This document shows, in pieces, positions 48,148 through 60,800 of a DNA stretch of 64,000 nucleotides. A program made the translations under genes and the position numbers. The notes below the pieces were generated by a model, which worked only from the letters and a program-made list of their open reading frames with translations, was not told the origin of the DNA and searched no databases. Position 1 is the stretch's first letter, and each line of letters starts with the position of its first letter. Source of the stretch: Cristatella mucedo (lineage: Eukaryota; Bryozoa; Phylactolaemata; Cristatellidae); assembly GCA_009760855.2 (NCBI GenBank), contig WPIO01000060.1, positions 322,501 to 386,500 on the forward strand, in the 5' to 3' direction.

Positions 48148-48480
48148 CGCTTGAAGACCGTTGGCAACAGAAGCGTTTGCTCTGCAGGTCCTAGACTGTG
48201 GTACTCACTTCCACAATTTTTATGCAACAACATCTACTCTCCTGCTGCCGACTATGGCACATCCTCTCCAGCCGTCCTGACCAGTTGCGTCCATGTTACT
48301 CACTACCTCAACTGCTCTCGTGACTCAGCTATGCTTCTCAATTTCCCTTTGTTGCATGAGATTAAGTCTGTTGGCTATCCAATGCATAACAAAATCTGCT
48401 TAGGACGCGAATGTGCTTTACAAAACTCGCGTGAGTAACACCCACATAATCTTTGTGGAGTTAAAGACAAAAATAAGATT
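48148..48480 (+). mobile_element. LINE-B C-terminal fragment
   Basis: Best copy of the second LINE family: frame with NRSVCSAGPRLWYSLPQFLC, then a region ending near a GTAACACCCACATAATC block. About 95 codons open. Confidence 0.6.
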
Positions 48481-48597
48481 GTACATTACATTAACCCTAA
48501 GTTATGACCGAAATGTAACCCCTGTACTGTAGAGTAATATACATGATAAATCCAGATAAATTGTATAAAGTTATGAAAATAGTTAACATCTCAATAA

Positions 48598-48930
48598 TAA
48601 AAATAATAAATTTGCATAGCACCCTTAGAGAACTAAATCTCTTTCAAGGCACTTTGCATATGCTGTAAGGGAAACATGTCAATACGGTTATCTATAAAAT
48701 GTAGTGTCAGCACGTATAAAGACACTCACAGGGACCCAGCAAATACTATGAGGAACAGGTGCGTTCTTAGTTTTTTTCTAAATGCTGTCAGAAGATGTCG
48801 TGACGTCAATCGAGAGAGTTCTAGGCTTTGGGAGCATACAAACTAAAGGCATGGTCTCCGAAGGATTTCAGATCGGTTCGATGCACAGCTAAACGATGTG
48901 AGTCCGAAGAGCAGGTATTCAATATACAGT
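48598..48930 (-). mobile_element. LINE-A-related fragment, minus orientation
   Basis: Reversed tail variant (TTTGCATAGCACCCTTAGAG) and C-terminal block (TGGTCTCCGAAGGATTTC). Confidence 0.65.
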
Positions 48931-48939
48931 CAATATTTA

Positions 48940-51390
48940 TTCACAATTTAGACAACAAATATTTCTGCACCCCTAAAAATGATCAAGTGAGACCCCCATA
49001 ACCACACAGATTGTGCGATTTTATCCATAAGTGTGAGATACTGCAGTGCACGAATGCACGAACAAATGACTCTAGTCAAGACCAACCATCCACAATATTG
49101 ATGCCTCTGCCTTAGCTGAAGCAAAGAAACAACATCTAAAAGCTTGACAGCACATCACATCCCTTTCTGGGTTCTTAGTCTAATTGTTTTCTTATGGGAA
49201 ATAGACGTGCCGTGGCCTTGCCCCACAAGCTCCGGACTGCGTAAACCACATCACCAATTCTCTTGCAGTGACGTTGAGATCCCTGCTGACATCCATTGCA
49301 AACGGCCCACTGTTCAACCTTATACTGCGTAATACTTCGACTCTTTTTTCAGCTCTAATCATAACAAAGAAAGTTGTCGACAGTGGTCGCAGCTTGAATC
49401 TCCATAAGTGGCATTGCAAGTGGGCAGCTGCCGTCGTCGTGGCATCAGAAACCTTAAATCTTACTGATAATCGTGCCAGCAATGATTCGATGAGCAATGA
49501 TCATGCGAGCAACCATGCTCGTGCCAGCAATGAGCATGCAAAAGCCAACTCGTTAGTGCTGCACACTCTTTTAAATAGCAAGGCTGAACGACGATAGCCC
49601 ATGAAAACATGCGATTTGCAGCGCCATACTTGTTTCTTGTCTGGCTGCCAAATGCTGGGTCAATGCGGCTAATAAGAATTGATGCATAAAATGCTGCAAC
49701 CTTGGTTTGTGTTTATTATATAATGGGGCTGCCCCCTACAGGAGGGACGAACTGTAGCGCGCGGTTCCCTTAGAGGCTCATATCTCAGCTCTGCTGAACT
49801 GGTTTGGGAGAACCTTGAACTCTCGACAGGTACTTAATTCATTGAGATCACAACCAGCTCATCTAGAGATAGCGCAGTGGCTTGCACACCATATGCAGAA
49901 AGCAATCCACAATGAGCCACAATCTTTACAAGTCACTCAGATCACATCTTTGCAACAATCGTGGACAACGATGAAGCAACAGATTCGAATGCAACCACAC
50001 CAACCTGCACAAACGGCGATTGCAGATTTACTATGGAATGCTTTGGGGTACTACAGAATACTCCAGATAACTCACAGATGCGTGCGTGTGGGCGGAGTGC
50101 ACACGAAGAATAATGCGGTATTGTGCGAAGCCCCGTTTTTATTGTACACAAACTGGCAATGTCTGCCGAGTGCATCTGAAAATTTGCTTTTAATTTCGCT
50201 GTTGCATAAGCATTTCCAACACGTTAAAGCAAGGGAGTGCAAGGTTAGGAGTGGAGCAAGACACGGGGCCTCCAGTATCGAAGGAGATGTGCTTCCATCC
50301 AACGCTTTGCTGCGTTCCCATGATTAAAGCGAATAGACGACGGCATTTCCTAATAACGAACACTGATCTACTGCTGAAAGCCGCAGACATCTCCAGCGAA
50401 GGCATGCTCATTAACAGAGCTCGCCGGGGAACCTTGGGCAATTCAAGTTACGACGGCTTTCCTCGGAGATAGCTGAAGCAACCTACCACGCTAGCAGACA
50501 GTCTCCCTCTATGACATTTCGCGCGCTTCCTTTGCAGAAAATGCAACGTGCCTAGAAAGAGATTGCGTTCTATGAGGGCGCTATATGAAACATATATTAC
50601 TCTTATCCTGGACGCTGCATCCGCCCCACTCCATGCTACAGCTTCCGACAATGAATGGGAGTTTTTAGTTCGAAAATGCCATCTTCTATCGGCCTGGATA
50701 ATGTGAAAGCAGCGAAAACTTAATTCAAAGCACGTATCAAGTGGTACTGCAGGCCCACGCTATCTCACTCTGCAGCTATCACCTCGCTGCTCGTACTAGT
50801 TTTAAGCCGGCGGATGCCGGCACTGGCGGAATTGTGAGCAAATTTGCATACGCACCTTGCAGACGTTGTCAGTTCAAGCAAAATAAAGCAAACGGCCTTC
50901 GCGACAGCCGCGAGCACTCCGTATACTCGTCCTTTAGTCTTTCCCGCAGCAAATCCACGGTCCCGCAACAACAAAAAAGTGCCATACATGCCAGCGGCCG
51001 TGAAGCCAAACTCCTTGGAAACGCTTCTCATTAAGCAGGCATACAAAAATCCATTGAAAAGCCATACATCAATATCGCCCGCGTTTTCCAGCTCCATTCC
51101 TTCGGCCAGCGCCTTCTCAAGTAGAAGCCGGCGACCCAGTCACTTCTGGGCACACTCGCAAGTCGAAGACGGCGGGCTCAATTCGGTGAAAAATCACTGA
51201 AATGGACCCGCTGTAGAAAAGATCTTTAAAACACTTCCGTGGGTCCATGTCAAAGAATTTGACGATTTTGAAGGCATTTATATTGATCCATATGAAAAAT
51301 AAATAAATTATTTTCTCTTTTGAAAGGATAGAGCTTATGAAGTTTTATGAAGTTTTATATTTATTCGTAAGCTCTATTGGGGGGGGGGTC
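48940..51390. other. ACTR8-SEC13 intergenic region
   Basis: Should contain the ACTR8 promoter and first exon; I could not identify them. Holds a degraded LINE-A tail at 50.52-50.60 kb (+). Two abutting protein-like minus-strand blocks lie at about 50.86-51.30 kb (MDPRKCFKDLFYSGSISVIF; LEKALAEGMELENAGDIDVW) in different frames, not recognised. A plus-strand frame also overlaps them (50.84-51.20 kb). An AATAAATAAA word lies at 51.30 kb. Confidence 0.4.
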
Positions 51391-51400
51391 TTAGTCGAAA

Positions 51401-51487
51401 GTCACGTGACGTTGTTTCCTGCGGCCACGTCTCTGCCGGTGCGGAGTTATCCTACGGTCGTGCTGCTAACGTTTGCTGCCTGTCACA
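51401..51487 (+). promoter_or_regulatory. SEC13: Putative SEC13 core promoter / 5' UTR
   Basis: A 10-bp palindrome GTCACGTGAC (E-box CACGTG core) at 51401-51410, running into TGACGTTG (CRE-like half), sits 78-87 bp upstream of the ATG in locally GC-rich sequence. No TATA box is seen. Function inferred from position and motif only. Confidence 0.5.
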
Positions 51488-51490
51488 ATG
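51488..51490 (+). CDS. SEC13: SEC13 coding exon 1 (start codon only)
   Basis: ATG immediately followed by donor GTAATA; phase 0 into exon 2, whose first codon is Val. Residue 2 onward (VSV) agrees with the human MVSV start. Supported by exact fit rather than by transcript data. Confidence 0.75.
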
Positions 51491-53419
51491 GTAATAGTCC
51501 GAAATCTGCGCAACGCAACGCTTCATTGGATGCCGCTTCATATCTCGATACTCACCTTCTAGTCCGCTTGCATTTTGCGCTCCTCGTGGATTTAAAGCGG
51601 CTATGTTGCATCTCCAGCAGGGTTAGGAACTAGCCAGATTATCGTTTTGTCGTGTACGAGGCTGTAGGTCAGCAAGGCTGTCGTGCTGTAGATACGCGTA
51701 GTATAGAAGTGAGCCCACGTGTATTCTGTCAGTGCTCGGCACCGCTTTTTTGGGCATTTTTTGGGCATTTTTTGGTCATAGGTACCGACGATCCAGCTCG
51801 GCTCCGGCAGTCTTTCCAACGACCCGACACCGGTTTCGTCGTCCTCCACATGTTCTTCCTACCTCTATAGTGCTTTGGCCCGTCGAACCTGTGGCTCGGG
51901 GCCTGGCTTGTATGTGATTTAGGGAATCACGCGATTGTCCAGCGAGCTTGCATCACGCTGATAGCTAATGAACCTACAGGCAATCAGGTAGCGGTGCATT
52001 CCTGTTGAAGGACTAGAGAATGATGACTGCAGTGCATGGCATCTTTGCGCTTGCTTTGAGGATGCGGCGTCATCACGCTCTTTTTGATCGTGGTTGCGAT
52101 ATGCAGCTTGCCTCAGCTGCCCCCTACGTGGAGTGATAGCAGCTGCCTCCAGCCGTATGTATGTCATGTGATGTACTGTATGTCTTGTGATGCTGTGGCT
52201 GGCAGCAGCCTCAAGTCAGTATAGGCACCTGGTACTGCCATTGAAAACTCGTGAAGGGTTAACGTAGTCATGCCATGTTGTTGTAGGTGTCGGTGCAGAA
52301 TCAAGTAGACACCAGCCATGACGACATGATAGTACGTATGCTGTGCTTGCAGCAAAATCAGCTGTTACTGCTGTTACAGCTGCTGGCACCCTAAACGTAC
52401 AACTGGCTTTGATCCAGTTGTCTCAGTGTACCTTATTGACTATGGAATCAGTTTGACTGATTCCATACATTCTTCATTCCCCTAGTGCAGTAATAATAAT
52501 GATAATAATTATCCCCTTGCAGCAAATGTAAAGCGCCTAGAAAGAGATTAAGGTCTCTGAGGACGCTTTATCAAGTGCATTATTATTATTATTATTATAC
52601 CTTGTATAGCATTCCAAGAGATCCAAATCTCTATACTAGTACTTTATAACTTGCTATGAGGGAAGCAGCTACCAAAAGTGACAAGCAAAGTACAAGTTGT
52701 CATGCACTAGTGTAAGTGTACGTGTACTCGATCGAGCCTGTGCATCCGTGTGTGCGTGCGCTCGCGCACGCACGTGCGCACGCGCACGCACGTGCGCACG
52801 AGGGCGCTAGTCTTGGAAAGCAGGCAATTCTTTATTGCCCACTGCAAGAGGTGTCAAAGCCACCGAGGCACTTGTGCCTTTATGTAAATGAAGCTGGTTG
52901 GTCTGCTGACCTTGGCTTAACCCTATGAATGGCCCTGTCAGGTCACAGAATTCCTACGATGCGATGTACATATCCGTGTACACTTGGTTTTGCCCCATCA
53001 GTTCTTGCTTGCCCGAGTAAACGCTAACCTGCTTGCTGCCACGTCCACCGCTTGCCGGCGCCACTGGAGCACTAGTGAGACCGAGGCTTGTGTGGTTAAG
53101 CTAAAGGTGAGCTGATTTAGCAGCCTCGTTTATGTTTCTGCACTAGAGCCTCAACGGCTATCGCCACCACTTGCAGTGGGCAATAAAGGAATAGCCCACA
53201 GCAAGACTCGAACCCACGACCTGGGTCGTGATGAGTGAGCACCTTACCTCCTGGGCTAAGACCCGTGTTGCTGGAGCACCCGCATCCTCACTCAGGCAGA
53301 TGAAGTGTCGGTGTCCAGCTATTCAGTAGTGCCGAACTAAGTGGCGCTAGCAGTTGCATATCTCTCTGGCCGTCTGCAGTCTCTCTCAGCATTTGTGTGT
53401 GCGCGTGCACGTTTTTGTG

Positions 53420-53496
<77 letters not shown>

Positions 53497-54785
53497 ACAA
53501 ACACGCTAGTAGGCATTCATATGCACGCCTGCTAGCGTGTTTGTACGTTTTTGTTGGGGCTTACTCTGGTCTGCTCCTGCGAGTGATCTCAGTGACTTGT
53601 GGAGCACTGGGATCTCGAACGCCCTACGCTGCCTGAACTGAATTATTGGGACGTTGTCGCAGTCGCTGGCGGTTCTCTTGGCCTCGGGCGGCCACCGCTT
53701 GAAGCAATGCAGCAACCCAGACACTGTTTCTAGCTAGCTACCCTTGCCCTGCTGCCATCGGCGCCGAACGTGCGTCCCCTATCTGTGTGCTGGCGAGCGA
53801 GCATCAGTCGCCTGTTGCAGCACGATGCACAGCTTGATTACTTCGGCACTCGACTAGCGACGTGCTCGGCCGACCGCGCCGTACACGTGTTCAACGTCCA
53901 GCAGGGCAAGGAGACTCTTGAAGTGAAGCTGACAGGGTGAGACAGCGGTCCGGTGCTGTGAGCAGCCACGCGTTGAGGCGTCTCGCAAGGGGCCGGCTGA
54001 GCTCGCCGTGCACGTGTCGTGCGTGCCGTGTCGATCTCGTTTGCGCTGTCAATCTCGTTCGTTGGCTCCGTCGTCCTGCTGCGGGTAGCACTAGCGATGC
54101 CATCTTGAGCGGCTCGGCATCATGGCAGCCGCAGCGCATGAAGGAAAATGCTACTTGGTGAAAGTGGAAAGCCAACTGGCCAGACTCGATTCTCCAGCCT
54201 CGGTAGGATAGGCAAATTAAGAATGGCATAGAGCATCTGTCTTCCTTTCGTCGTCATGCGCGGTCTCATCCGGATGGGCCTGCCTGCTTCCAGAGGCAGG
54301 CGTCTTAGCCGTGGCTGTGGCAAGACGGTCTAGCCAGCTGTTTGAGCCTGGCTCATGGCTACCGACTGCAGCAGCTGTTAAAGCCGCATATGCAGCGTAT
54401 GCGCTGCTGCTGCTGCTACATGGCGTTGCTGTCCCGAGTCGGATCTAAGCCTCAAATGCAAAGAGCCCCCCCCCCCACTCGAGACCTCGGTGACACTTGT
54501 GGCCCGGTCCAGCGTGCTTTGTGCCTGGGCCGCTTTGATTGTTGGCCCAATACGTGTGTTTGTTTTAAGGCACGAGGGACCGGTATGGCAGGTCTCGTGG
54601 GCTCACCCGAAATTCGGTACCGTCTTGGCATCGTGTGGCTACGATCGAAAAGTCATCATTTGGGGCGAAAGCAATCACCAGTGGGCGATACTGCATGAGT
54701 ACGCCAAGCACGACTCGTCTGGTAAGAAGCTTTGCGCGCGTACACATACACACAGACACTCCCTCTCACTCTGTCTGTCTGTCTG

Positions 54786-54828
<43 letters not shown>

Positions 54829-57800
54829 CTCTTCCCCTCCTCTTTCATATCCCTTTTTTCTTTCTGTACCCGTTTGTTCTTGCGACTTTACATCCACGGT
54901 CTGCCTGCAAGGTTAGCACCCGTGCTCCTCTCGCTGCAGTGCTACGTGCTCAGGCTTGGTGCCGTAATTTGCTTTCAGTGAACACCGTGGCCTGGGCCCC
55001 TCATGAGTACGGCCTGCTGCTGGCCAGCGGCAGCTCGGACGGCTCGCTCTCACTGCTGCACAGTTCTGGTTAGTGGGCGCAGTGAGCGTTGTCATGACAC
55101 GCCGGTGCCATGGGATACTGGTGGCGTGACCACTTGACGTCCTGCTGCTGCTGCCGTGCCTGCTGCAGCGCTGCCTCGGTCTTGCTTACCGCTTAGTGCT
55201 TAGTGCTGCCTCGGTCTCGCTTAAGGCAGCCCATGCCTATTCTTTGTAGGCGACGGTATTTGGGAAAGCAAAAAGCTTCTACAAGCACATCCGGTGAGCT
55301 TTTATGGTGTAGCAATTCGTTTATATGACTTGGGATATTTTGCAGGCGTTGTGTTGTTTTCGTGCCTTTTATGAATCGATTGGTGTGCATGCAGGTTAGT
55401 TGTGTTCATATGTGTTTAGCACGAGCAAAGCCTTTTAAGGGGTTAGGGTTCGTGGTGTCCGTTGCACATGCATCCGGTCTGTCCCTAGTGTAACACCCTT
55501 AAAGTGGCTGCTCTTGCCACTTGCAACTCCTGGCTAGTAGTGGTACATCCTTGCAAATATTGCTCTGCCATATTCGGGCCAGTGAGTCCAGCTCTTTGCC
55601 ATTCTGGTACTGCTTGCCTACAGCGATTACCAAGTAAGCGCTTCACTCAGCCATCCGTGCTGTCCTGAGGTATGGATGCGGTCGGAGGGCTGGGAGGCCT
55701 GCATGTGCTGTAGGACGTGTCTGTCGGCACGTGGCTCGAGCAGAAATTAGTAGGAGCCTTGTCGATTACCTTCAGTGCTCGGCAAATGATCATTGCTTGA
55801 AACCTTGCAACCCCCCTTATGTATGCTTCGAGTGAAACTTCCAAACTCTCGTCAAACGTCCTTGAGCGTATGGGCGCTACTGGACATGTATAGCAAAATC
55901 GACCCAACCCAAATCAGAAATGAACTACTGCGTTGATGTACTGATACTGGCAGAGGTGAACTTGCATTTAAAATTTCATGTTGATCCGTGCAGTATTTTA
56001 ATCTCTTTCTAGGCACTTCACATTTGCTGCAAAGGAAGCATGATCGAATGATTAACGTTAGCGTGTGCAATGGCAGCAAGCATAACATGGTTAAAGGTGA
56101 CACGCACAGGGTCAGCATGCAAGTATGGCTAGTGGCAGCATGCACAGGGTCAGCACGCATAAGCACACAAAGGACGAATCGCAGGGACCGACTAAATGCT
56201 GTGATAAATAGATGCATTTTAGCTTCTTTTAAAATGTAAAGTCAGGGGATGTCGTGACTTCAGTCGGGAGTGAGTTCCAGGCTTCTGGAGCGTACAACTA
56301 ACGGTACGGTCTCCAAAGGATGTGAGATTCGAACAAGATGTAGCTTCAATCGTCGTCTGTAATCTCAGGCACTATCTAGAGTTTTACTATACTGTAAGCT
56401 TCATGACGTTATCACTTGATGGGTATAGACCAAGTTTTCTTGAATTTTCTAGCTGTGATTACCCTAGGGCATCGGGCCAAAGAAGCGTGGCAAAATAGCA
56501 TTCTCCATAGGCTGTTGCCTCTTCAAACAAGAAAACAAGCTAGCCGTACCTGCATTCAGCCCTTGTGGTTCTGTGGAGTTACAGATGGAGATGGACTGCA
56601 TTACTGGTCTTCGTGAGAGAAGCCAGATGTTGTTTTCTGGACAATATCCTAATGTTGCCGGCCTCCTAAGGTTCCCGCCTTCCCTAGCCCTGAGGCATAT
56701 GTGAAGCGCCTGAATAGAGATTTAGTTCTCTTGGGGCGCTATACAAATGAGGAATATAATTATATATATATATATACATATATATATATTTGACCTAAAA
56801 TGTGGAACGTTGCCTTGTCATTAAAAAATGGGTCAGATCGTCAAGAAACCCACTAGAATTTTTAGCTTTGGATTTCACCTGCCATCGACATAAATCTGGT
56901 CAGGCGTCTTGCAAGCATGTGCATGCTTTTTACACAGTGGGGGAGTCTGTGTGAGCGGTTGAGTGAGCGAGATGCGTGGCTCGCCAGATGCCTCGCTGCT
57001 GCTGACAATGCTGGTGTAAGATGCTGTGTAATCATGCTTCTCTTGCGTGTGCACTTTTGGTTCCTGCATGTCACATGCTCTGGTCTTGCTCGTGCAGACA
57101 GGCTGCAATGCCGTGTCGTGGGCTCCTCCAAGCACTGTCGTAAGAGTCGGCAGCGTGGCAGCAAAACGGTTCGTGTCGTGCGGATCAGACAACCTCGTCA
57201 AGATCTGGAGGTGTGTTCGTGCTTCGTGTTCTTTTCTCGCGGGATCTTTTTTTTGTAGCGTTCCGCTTCCTCGAACCATCCTGCCTCTGCCCCGGCTGCA
57301 TCTTCATCTATGCCCACTGCCCCTCCCCCAAGTCCTGCTTCCTTCCTTCTTTTTCCGCCGGCCTGACGCAGAACTGTCCTGTCTGGAATAATAATAATTG
57401 TAATGATAGCAGTAACACTAAGGCACATTTATAGCGCCGTAAGAAAATGTAATCTTTTTGGGAACTTGACCTATGTAGTAAACGAAGCACGGCAATGAGT
57501 TGGTGATAGCATTTGCAGTGTGTCAGCACGCATAAGCACACAAAGGACAATTCGCATGAACCTGGTAAATGCTTTGATGAACAGGCCTGTGTTTTTAGCT
57601 TCTTTTTGGATGCAGTCCATTCAGGGGATTTTGTCATGTCGGTTTAGTAAAGGTTAGCTGATTCAACAGCCTTGTGTGAGTGTGTTTGTTTGCTCGTGCA
57701 GGCGGGCGTGCGGGCGGGTGGGTGCAAGTGTGCAGCCGAAGAATAACCTTAACGGCTAACACCGCCGTTTTACAGTGGGCAATAAAGGATTGCCTGCAGC

Positions 57801-60800
57801 AGAATCAGAATCCGCAACCTGGCTCGTGAAGTGCCTTACCCCTAGGCAATGACCCAGGGGCAGTCGGTAAGGTATTCCAGGCTTTGGGAGGATATGAACT
57901 AAAGACACGGATTTGCGGTTGGTTCGAGGCACAGCTAAACGAGTCAGAGCTGCAGATGGTACGGTGCCTTGCCTGATTGCAAAGTTGTTCGAATCGGCAG
58001 GCGGGGGGGGGGGGGGGGGGGGGGGGAGAGAGAGGGGGGCAAGAGCATGAAGGGACCTGAACGTGAGTAACAAGACCTTCGAGTCCATCCATTGCTTGAC
58101 GGCCAGCCATTGCATGTCGGGTAAGGAGTGTCGTGATGTGGCAATTCCAACGCTCACGACAGACGAGCATGACTGCCGAGATGAGCACCAACTGCAAGCA
58201 CGTGATTGCGTACGCCTGAAGACGGTCTAAAGCACATACTTCAAGCCGGTGAATTCACAAATGCATGAACCAGCTGGATGTGCTATCCTTGTCTAGGCAG
58301 GTCCGAATTTTCACAGTGTTTCGTAGCTAGCTGACAATAGGCACACTTGACTGTGGAGCTGATGAGGTCGTCTAGTTAGTGAAAGGTCAAAGTTTGGAAC
58401 AGGACATCCAGATTGCATGCAAGCGCCACAGGAGCTATGCTGTCGGTCGAGCCCTTTTTTGAGGGTCAGGGTTATGCAATAATGCCAGGTTTCAGTCCCT
58501 CCATAGCCAGTCGGAGCTCGACGTGCTGGCGCTGCTATCCAGTCTTCTGCTCGGCATTCTATGCAGGTCGGTGCTGCAGAGTGCTGGTCGCTGCCGGCTG
58601 GCGATGCTCTTGCTTGAGTAGCCGCAAAGGAAGGGATCGTCGGAGAGTTGATCGGCCTCTTGACGATGCTTCGAAATCGCTCCGTTCCTCTCCCCCCACT
58701 CCGCGCCCGCAATGGGTGCAGCTTTTGCCGGCTCGCTCGGTCGAGCTACTTACTACTCATCTGCGGCAGCTGCTGCGGTCGGCTCGATCTGTAGTCCGCT
58801 GTCGTCCTTGTCGCTCCGGTTCTTTTCCCACCCGTGCGTGCGTTCGTGCTTCCTCAGAGAGGACAACAACGGCGAGTGGATTGAAGAAGAGAAGCTCGAT
58901 GGACACAGGGACTGGGTGCGCGACGTCAGCTGGTCACCGTGCGTCAGGTCGTCAAGGACGCAGATTGCGAGCTGCTCGCAGGTGAGCAGCTCTTTCTAGC
59001 GCTTTTCTCGCTCGAGTCCCTTCTTTTGCCTTTGCATCGCGAAGGCGATTGTGGGCTTAAAGGAAGCCCGGCTACAGTGGCGGCCGCGGTGGCGGTGCCA
59101 TTCTGGATAAACGGCTCCTCGTGGGGAATGCACCTGCCTACCTCACCCCCCCTCTGCTGCCAATGCTTCGATGCCTCGCAAGCTAGCTGCGAGCAAGCGC
59201 GGTCAGTGCCTTTGGCTGGGCCCAGCCCGGTAAAGGAGAGCGCTGGGCGGCCGTCGGGTGATTGATTGGCGTCGCGGCCGTCTCTGATGTCGTGCGAATA
59301 GGTTCGTGAAGCTGGCAATGGCTTCCTTTTTGTCTCCGGCGATGCTTCCGGCACACCTTTGCTGAAGTCGGCTGTCAAGTTTCGACCCTCCTCCTTTCTC
59401 TTTCACTCTCTTTCTCTCTCTCTCTCTCTCCCTTCGTATCGACTTGGCCGGCACTCGTTCTCATTCTTATCTGGTTTTGATCTTATAAGGACGGAGTTGT
59501 CATTGTTTGGACGAACGACGGCACCAGGTGGACGCCCAAAAGCATCGTCACCTTGCCCGCCGTGGTGTGGCGCATTAGCTGGTCACCCACTGGCGCTATC
59601 CTGGCCGTGTCCAGCAGCGACAGCAAGGTACGCCGTCGTTCCGGAGTGAGCGCCGCTCGTTGTCGAAGTCGATCTCACGTGACGATGGCTCGCTGCCCAT
59701 TTCTCGATGAATGAGGAGAGCGATTGTGAGAGCAGCAGCGAAATGTGCGACGAGCCAAGTCGGTCTGCTCGTGGCCGATCGAGTCTTGCAAACTTGCAAA
59801 AGGCACGTTCTCGGCGCTCGCTATTTTCTCTCTGTTGGATGCCAGGTTGTATTAATAATAAGTTGCGACACCCACTGGTGCCCACCGATATGGCAGCCAT
59901 CGATCAGCAAGATTCCCGGTTTTCTTGGTGGTGCCTTATACTTGTTGTTGTGTTGCCATTTTAGCAAATAGTTTCAATGTCCTGGTTTTCCTTCCTTTGT
60001 GACCTTCACAAATTGCCATTCAACTTGGATTTTGGCATCAGAGTTAATTCTGGACTGCCCCTTGCAAATTTAAGGGAACATTTTACATATATTGTTGCAA
60101 AAATTTGTAGGAAGCATCAGTCCTGGTGATGCAGCATTACTTTCTAGATAGGTTGTTTAGTTTCACCATCTGTCACAACAGATCCATGCGTATTGATGAT
60201 TTAAGCAAGCAATCCCATGAAAGGTGAGAATAAAAGTAATACATTTGTATAGTGCCCTCAGACAACTGAATCTCTTTCTAGGCACTTTACAGATGCTGTA
60301 GCTGTTTATTGTATTACCAAATGACCGGTAGCAACACCGAAAACAGCAGGCACAGTTTGAGCAAGTGCATACACCCGAAGGACGAATCAGTAAAACCCAC
60401 CAAATGCTGTAATAAACACGTGCGTTTCAAGCTGCTTTTTAAATGTCGTCTTGTCAGGGGACCTTGTGATGTGTTATCGGTAGTGAGTTCCAGGCTTTAG
60501 GAGCATAGGAACTGCACGGTCTCTAACTGTTTTGGGGTTTGTATGAGGTATAGCTAAACGGTTCGAGTCAGAAGAGCAGGCTGTACGATTGTTCACTTAG
60601 TGGGGGAGTAGTTCTGATAGATAGCCTGGAGCCAGAGAACGCTTGTCTTTTGTAGTCGTGTTTGAGTGCAGGCACACCCCTAACTAAATTATTCAACACA
60701 TTCGCTCTGCCGAATTCTGCCACATTCGCACAAGACATACAGTTCAAAATGTGTAAAGTCCAAAACCAAACGAAAATAATGTGTTGTGCAATAAACAATT

